Below, one piece after another: positions 38,975-42,837 of a stretch of 42,837 bases of DNA. The stretch lies in NCBI GenBank assembly GCA_012518845.1, contig JAAYRJ010000229.1, positions 1 through 42,837 of the forward strand, written 5' to 3'. The translations under genes and the position numbers were made by a program. The notes beneath the pieces are model-generated. The model had not been told where the DNA came from and ran no database searches. It saw only the letters and a program-made list of their open reading frames with translations. The first letter of the stretch is position 1. The number at the start of each line of letters is the position of its first letter. This DNA is from Clostridiaceae bacterium (GTDB lineage: Bacteria > Bacillota > Clostridia > Saccharofermentanales > DTU023).

Positions 38975-39946
38975 ATGACAGTTAAATTAGCTGATTATAG
39001 AATAGATGATACAACAGAAATGCGGGCAGCATACTGTGAAACATTGATGGATCTTGCAGCAGAAGATTCACGAATCGTTGAGCTTGATGCTGACTTGCGT
39101 GGCGCTGCAGGTATGAATGCCTTTGCAGAAAAATTTCCTGATAGAGCGTTTAACGTTGGTGTACAGGAAGCAAATATGATGGGTGTTGCGGCTGGTTTAT
39201 CAGCAACTGGATATATTCCTTTTGCAAATACTTTTGCTCCTTTTGCAACACGTCGTGCCTGTGATCAAATATTTATGTCCTGTGCTTATGCCAAACAAAA
39301 TGTCAAAGTAGTAGGGCTTGATCCAGGGGTCACAGCAGCTTTAAATGGTGGTACACACATGCCATTTGAAGACATTGCGATAATGCGTGCTTTCCCAGAG
39401 GTAACAGTAGTTGAGCCAGCAGATTCTATGGCAACTAGAGATGTTATAAAACTAGCTAAAGAAAATGATGGTGTATGGTATATTCGTTTAGGTAGAAAAA
39501 CCTTCCCTGCAGTATATCAAGAAAGTCCAAAGATCGAATACGGTAAAGTAATTACAGTTCGTGAAGGTACAGATGTAACCTTGATTGCTTCTGGAATTAT
39601 GGTTGCTGAAGCGCTTAAAGCTGCAGATGAACTAGAGAAAGAAAACATTTCAGCAAGAGTTCTCGATTCACTGTTCATTAAACCATTGGACGAAGAAGCT
39701 ATCTCTAAAGCAATTGACGAAACTGGTGCCCTTGTAACCTGTGAAAACCATAATGTAATTAATGGTTTAGGAAGTGCAGTTGCAGATTTCCTAGCAACAG
39801 AAAAATATGCTCCTTTAGAAAAAGTTGGTGTACAAGATGAGTTTGGTGAAGTTGGTCCAGTTGATTACCTAAAAGAGAGATTTGACTTAACCGCAGATGT
39901 TATCGTTCAAAAAGCTAAAAAAGCTATTGCTAGAAAAAATAGCTAA
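38975..39946 (+). CDS. Transketolase, C-terminal subunit
   Basis: EMRAAYCETLMDLAAEDSRIVELDADL; NVGVQEANMMGVAAGLSATG; FAPFATRRACDQI; GGTHMPFEDIAIMRAFP; C-terminal transketolase fold. Confidence 0.95.
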   Translation: MTVKLADYRIDDTTEMRAAYCETLMDLAAEDSRIVELDADLRGAAGMNAFAEKFPDRAFNVGVQEANMMGVAAGLSATGYIPFANTFAPFATRRACDQIFMSCAYAKQNVKVVGLDPGVTAALNGGTHMPFEDIAIMRAFPEVTVVEPADSMATRDVIKLAKENDGVWYIRLGRKTFPAVYQESPKIEYGKVITVREGTDVTLIASGIMVAEALKAADELEKENISARVLDSLFIKPLDEEAISKAIDETGALVTCENHNVINGLGSAVADFLATEKYAPLEKVGVQDEFGEVGPVDYLKERFDLTADVIVQKAKKAIARKNS

Positions 39947-40001
39947 TTATTATTGCTGACAGTTAATAAAAACTCTAATAGAGTTTAATTAACAATATAA
40001 T

Positions 40002-40067
40002 ATCTCTTTGTTCTCTTGATAAAATTTTTTATAGATGAGAAAATCATTAGAACAAAGGGATTTTTAT
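40002..40067 (+). terminator. Intrinsic terminator after transketolase genes
   Basis: atctctttgttct ... agaacaaagggat stem followed by ttttta. Confidence 0.8.
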
Positions 40068-40116
40068 ATACATTTTTAGAAACCTACTATTTTGAATATC
40101 TTCAAAGGAATATTTT

Positions 40117-41292
40117 ATGGAAAATAAGATTTTTAACCTAGGTGTTATTGGTTTAGGCGATATAAGTGGAGTGTATATTTCTAATTTAAAGAAATATCCA
40201 ATTGTGAAGGTGCTTGCTTGTTCAGCTAGAAGCCTTGAAAAAGCAGAGAAAGTAGCTAAAAAATATGATATTCCAAGACCTTATGCGACCACAGAAGAGC
40301 TCTTGGTCGATTCAGATATAGATATTATTTTGAATTTGACTTTGCCTGAAGTTCACGCGGAAATTACAACGAGTGCTCTTAAAGCAGGTAAACATGTTTA
40401 TTCAGAAAAACCACTCGCAATGAACATCAAAGAAGCAAATGAGATTATGGCTTTAGCTAAAGAAAAAGGTTTGATGGTAGGTTGTGCTCCAGACACATTT
40501 CTTGGTGGACGTTTACAAGCATGTCGAGGATTAATTGATCAAGGAAAAATTGGTAAAATAACGGGTGCAAGTGCTTTTTTTGTTAGTCATGGTCATGAAA
40601 TGCATCATCCCAATCCAGATTATTTTTATCAAAATGGAGCAGGTCCTTTATTTGATATGGGTCCTTATTATCTAACAGCACTATTATCTTTAATTGGTCC
40701 TGTAACACAAGTTTCTGGAATGACAAATAGAGCTTCAGCTCAGCGTGTTATAGAAAGTGTTCCGCGCAAAGGCGAGATAATTCCAGTTGAGGTAGACACG
40801 CATATTAGTGCAAATTTGCAGTTTGAAAACGGTGCGATAGGAACCCTATTAACAAGTTTTGATGTTTGGGATTCAGAGTTACCTCGAATCGAAATATATG
40901 GTACAGAAGGGACCATTTGTATCAAAGATGTTGATTCTTTAGCAGGACCAAATTTATTTGGCGGTGATGTTTGGTTCAAAAGCAAAGAAGATTATCGTTG
41001 GATAAGTAATCCCAGGCCTGAAATTCTAAAACCTTGGATAGTTGTTGAACATGAACATCCATTTAATGAAACTAGTCATGCAAAAAATAGCCGTGGAATT
41101 GGTTTAGTTGATTTAGTTTATGCTATTAGAGATCAAAGGCCAGCAAGAACTTCTGCAGAGATGGCTTATCATGCATTAGAAATTATGGAGAGTATACTCA
41201 ATTCTGCAAAACAGCAATCTTTTATCAAGATTAATAGTAGCTTTGATTTGCCACAGCCATTGCCTGTAGATTTTCCTACATCTGAAGGATGA
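40117..41292 (+). CDS. Gfo/Idh/MocA family oxidoreductase
   Basis: LGVIGLGDISGVYISNL; HAEITTSALKAGKHVYSEKPLAMN; GAGPLFDMGPYYLTALLSLIGPV. Confidence 0.9.
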   Translation: MENKIFNLGVIGLGDISGVYISNLKKYPIVKVLACSARSLEKAEKVAKKYDIPRPYATTEELLVDSDIDIILNLTLPEVHAEITTSALKAGKHVYSEKPLAMNIKEANEIMALAKEKGLMVGCAPDTFLGGRLQACRGLIDQGKIGKITGASAFFVSHGHEMHHPNPDYFYQNGAGPLFDMGPYYLTALLSLIGPVTQVSGMTNRASAQRVIESVPRKGEIIPVEVDTHISANLQFENGAIGTLLTSFDVWDSELPRIEIYGTEGTICIKDVDSLAGPNLFGGDVWFKSKEDYRWISNPRPEILKPWIVVEHEHPFNETSHAKNSRGIGLVDLVYAIRDQRPARTSAEMAYHALEIMESILNSAKQQSFIKINSSFDLPQPLPVDFPTSEG

Positions 41293-41407
41293 TTATTCTA
41301 TATGAGATGCGGAATGCTGGTGAATTGTGTATGAAGTCATACACTATAAAAAATAAAGTTTTTATGAATCATCTAACTGCAAGAATATAATAATTTTCTT
41401 ATTCATT

Positions 41408-42337
41408 ATGATATTTGAGGGGCAAATTATGCACGAAGAATATGAACTCATTCAATATCCATTGATCTCATACTTAAACGTGTTTATTAATCGAATTGTG
41501 TATCGTAGACCTCATAGGCATGACGAATTTGAATTTTGTTTATGCCTTGCTGGTGAATCACGATGGTTAATATTTGGACAACCTTACCAAATAAATTCAG
41601 GAGATTTTCTTATTCTTAATCCAAGCGAATTGCATGAAATTCGTGGTGAAGAGTTAGGATCAACATTTCTTTTTGTTCAATTTTCTTCTTTGCTGTTTTC
41701 AACAAGCTTTCCAGAGATAAAAAATTTAATTTTTGATCAAAATATTATTGAAGATAATAAAACACATTTAAATTCAAGTTTACTTGAATTTGCAAAACAA
41801 TATTTCATGTCATCTCAAGACAAACCAGCACTAACTGTTATGAGTCAATTTCTTGATTTGTTTGATAAAATTCTTGAAGCCGTACCTCATCATTATATGA
41901 ATTCCAAAGAGCAAAATAGTTATGATTTCAGAATGGGACGTATTCGTAGGTTAGTTGATTTTATTGAAAAAAACTATAAACAGAATATAACATTAAAAAG
42001 TTTTGCAGAGCAGGAAAATCTTTCACTTTCGTATGCTTCACGTTTTATCAGGGAAAACCTTAATATGAGCTTTCAAGATTATGTTAGGGAACTACGTTTT
42101 AATGAGGCGAAAAAATTGCTACGCAATACTGACATAAGTATTAGTGAGATTAGTTTTGAGGCAGGGTTTTCTGATCCAAGATATTTAAATGAAATTTTCG
42201 AAAAAAATCTCAATATGAAACCTAGCGAATATCGTAATCAAAATTTTTTCTCAAAAGAATCAACAAATAAGCTAGATTATGTAAATGATGAACATATTTT
42301 TACTAGAGAAGAAAGTATTAACTTACTAACAAGTTAA
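41408..42337 (+). CDS. AraC-family regulator with cupin sensor domain
   Basis: RRPHRHDEFEFCLCLAGESRW...SGDFLILNPSELHEI cupin; ISEISFEAGFSDPRYLNEIFEKNLNMKPSEYR HTH. Start may be the ATG at 41429. Confidence 0.92.
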   Translation: MIFEGQIMHEEYELIQYPLISYLNVFINRIVYRRPHRHDEFEFCLCLAGESRWLIFGQPYQINSGDFLILNPSELHEIRGEELGSTFLFVQFSSLLFSTSFPEIKNLIFDQNIIEDNKTHLNSSLLEFAKQYFMSSQDKPALTVMSQFLDLFDKILEAVPHHYMNSKEQNSYDFRMGRIRRLVDFIEKNYKQNITLKSFAEQENLSLSYASRFIRENLNMSFQDYVRELRFNEAKKLLRNTDISISEISFEAGFSDPRYLNEIFEKNLNMKPSEYRNQNFFSKESTNKLDYVNDEHIFTREESINLLTS

Positions 42338-42837
42338 ACTAGTTCTCTATTTCATTAATTCATAAAAATTTATCATTTTAAGAGTTATAGGCATTCTGCC
42401 TAAAAAGAGACAGCGATTTCAGTGCAAATTAACGAAAATGTTTTTTGGTTCAAAGAAGTCGCATCTTGATGCAAAAGAAATCATTAACATTATAAAATTT
42501 TGCGGCATACTATAAATGCTTTAATTTATAGAAATTGTCTAAAAAAGTGTTAAGTAATGGCTTTTTTTATTGTAGTTTATGTCTTTTTGAAGAAATGAGA
42601 AAGAAATTTTCAAATTTTAAAAAAGTAAAATTCTACACATAATGACAAGTTTATCTATAAATAAAAAGTATTAATAAATACGCCGTTCTCATTACGATAA
42701 ACGGCGAATACAGGCTCTGTTAACTAAAGATGAATGAAAAAGAGATCTGAAATGCAAACTGGCAGAAGAAATTAAAATAAAAAATTAATTTCAAAGCAAA
42801 GTTTCATCAAAGATCAAGGTAACAGAAAAAAGAAATA

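Noticed and set aside
42681-42706. Inverted repeat cgccgtt...aacggcg near the window end as an IS terminus or terminator
   Set aside because: Short arms, no T-tract, no transposase ORF within the window; insufficient evidence.
1-42837. CRISPR arrays, tRNA, rRNA, intact insertion sequences
   Set aside because: No regularly spaced repeats, cloverleaf-like genes, rRNA-like conserved segments or transposase ORFs recognised.

Overview
Low-GC Bacillota-like carbohydrate/inositol catabolic island. (1) Start of window: ribokinase-like PfkB kinase, YjbQ-family gene and a LacI regulator. (2) Cluster A (~3.0-10.7 kb): CUT2 (Rbs-type) ABC transporter plus TIM-barrel isomerase, IolE-like and two IolG-like proteins. 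(3) GH29 alpha-L-fucosidase with CUT1 ABC permeases/SBP, a YesM/YesN-type two-component system, DUF624 protein and MsmK-type ATPase (~11.3-21.8 kb). (4) Cluster B (~21.9-42.3 kb): second CUT2 transporter, LacI, IolG, IolE, LarA-type racemase, archaeal-type (class II) GAPDH homologue, archaeal-type PGK homologue, IolB, IolD, split transketolase (N + C subunits), Gfo/Idh/MocA and AraC regulator. Main hypothesis: cluster B encodes a non-canonical inositol pathway. The IolB product 2-deoxy-5-keto-D-gluconate is a carboxylate analogue of D-xylulose 5-phosphate, so transketolase would release D-malate semialdehyde (analogue of D-G3P). The GAPDH/PGK-like pair would oxidise it through malyl-phosphate to D-malate plus ATP, and the LarA homologue would racemise D-malate to L-malate. 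IolC, IolJ and IolA are absent from the window. The PGK-like protein has lost the 'GRP' arginine of the substrate basic patch, which fits a substrate without the distal phosphate. I also see relics (psi-lacI, psi-iolG, possibly psi-iolE) and a paired-operator module that together suggest a past operon duplication with reciprocal gene loss. All functional claims are inference from sequence read by eye; no searches were run.
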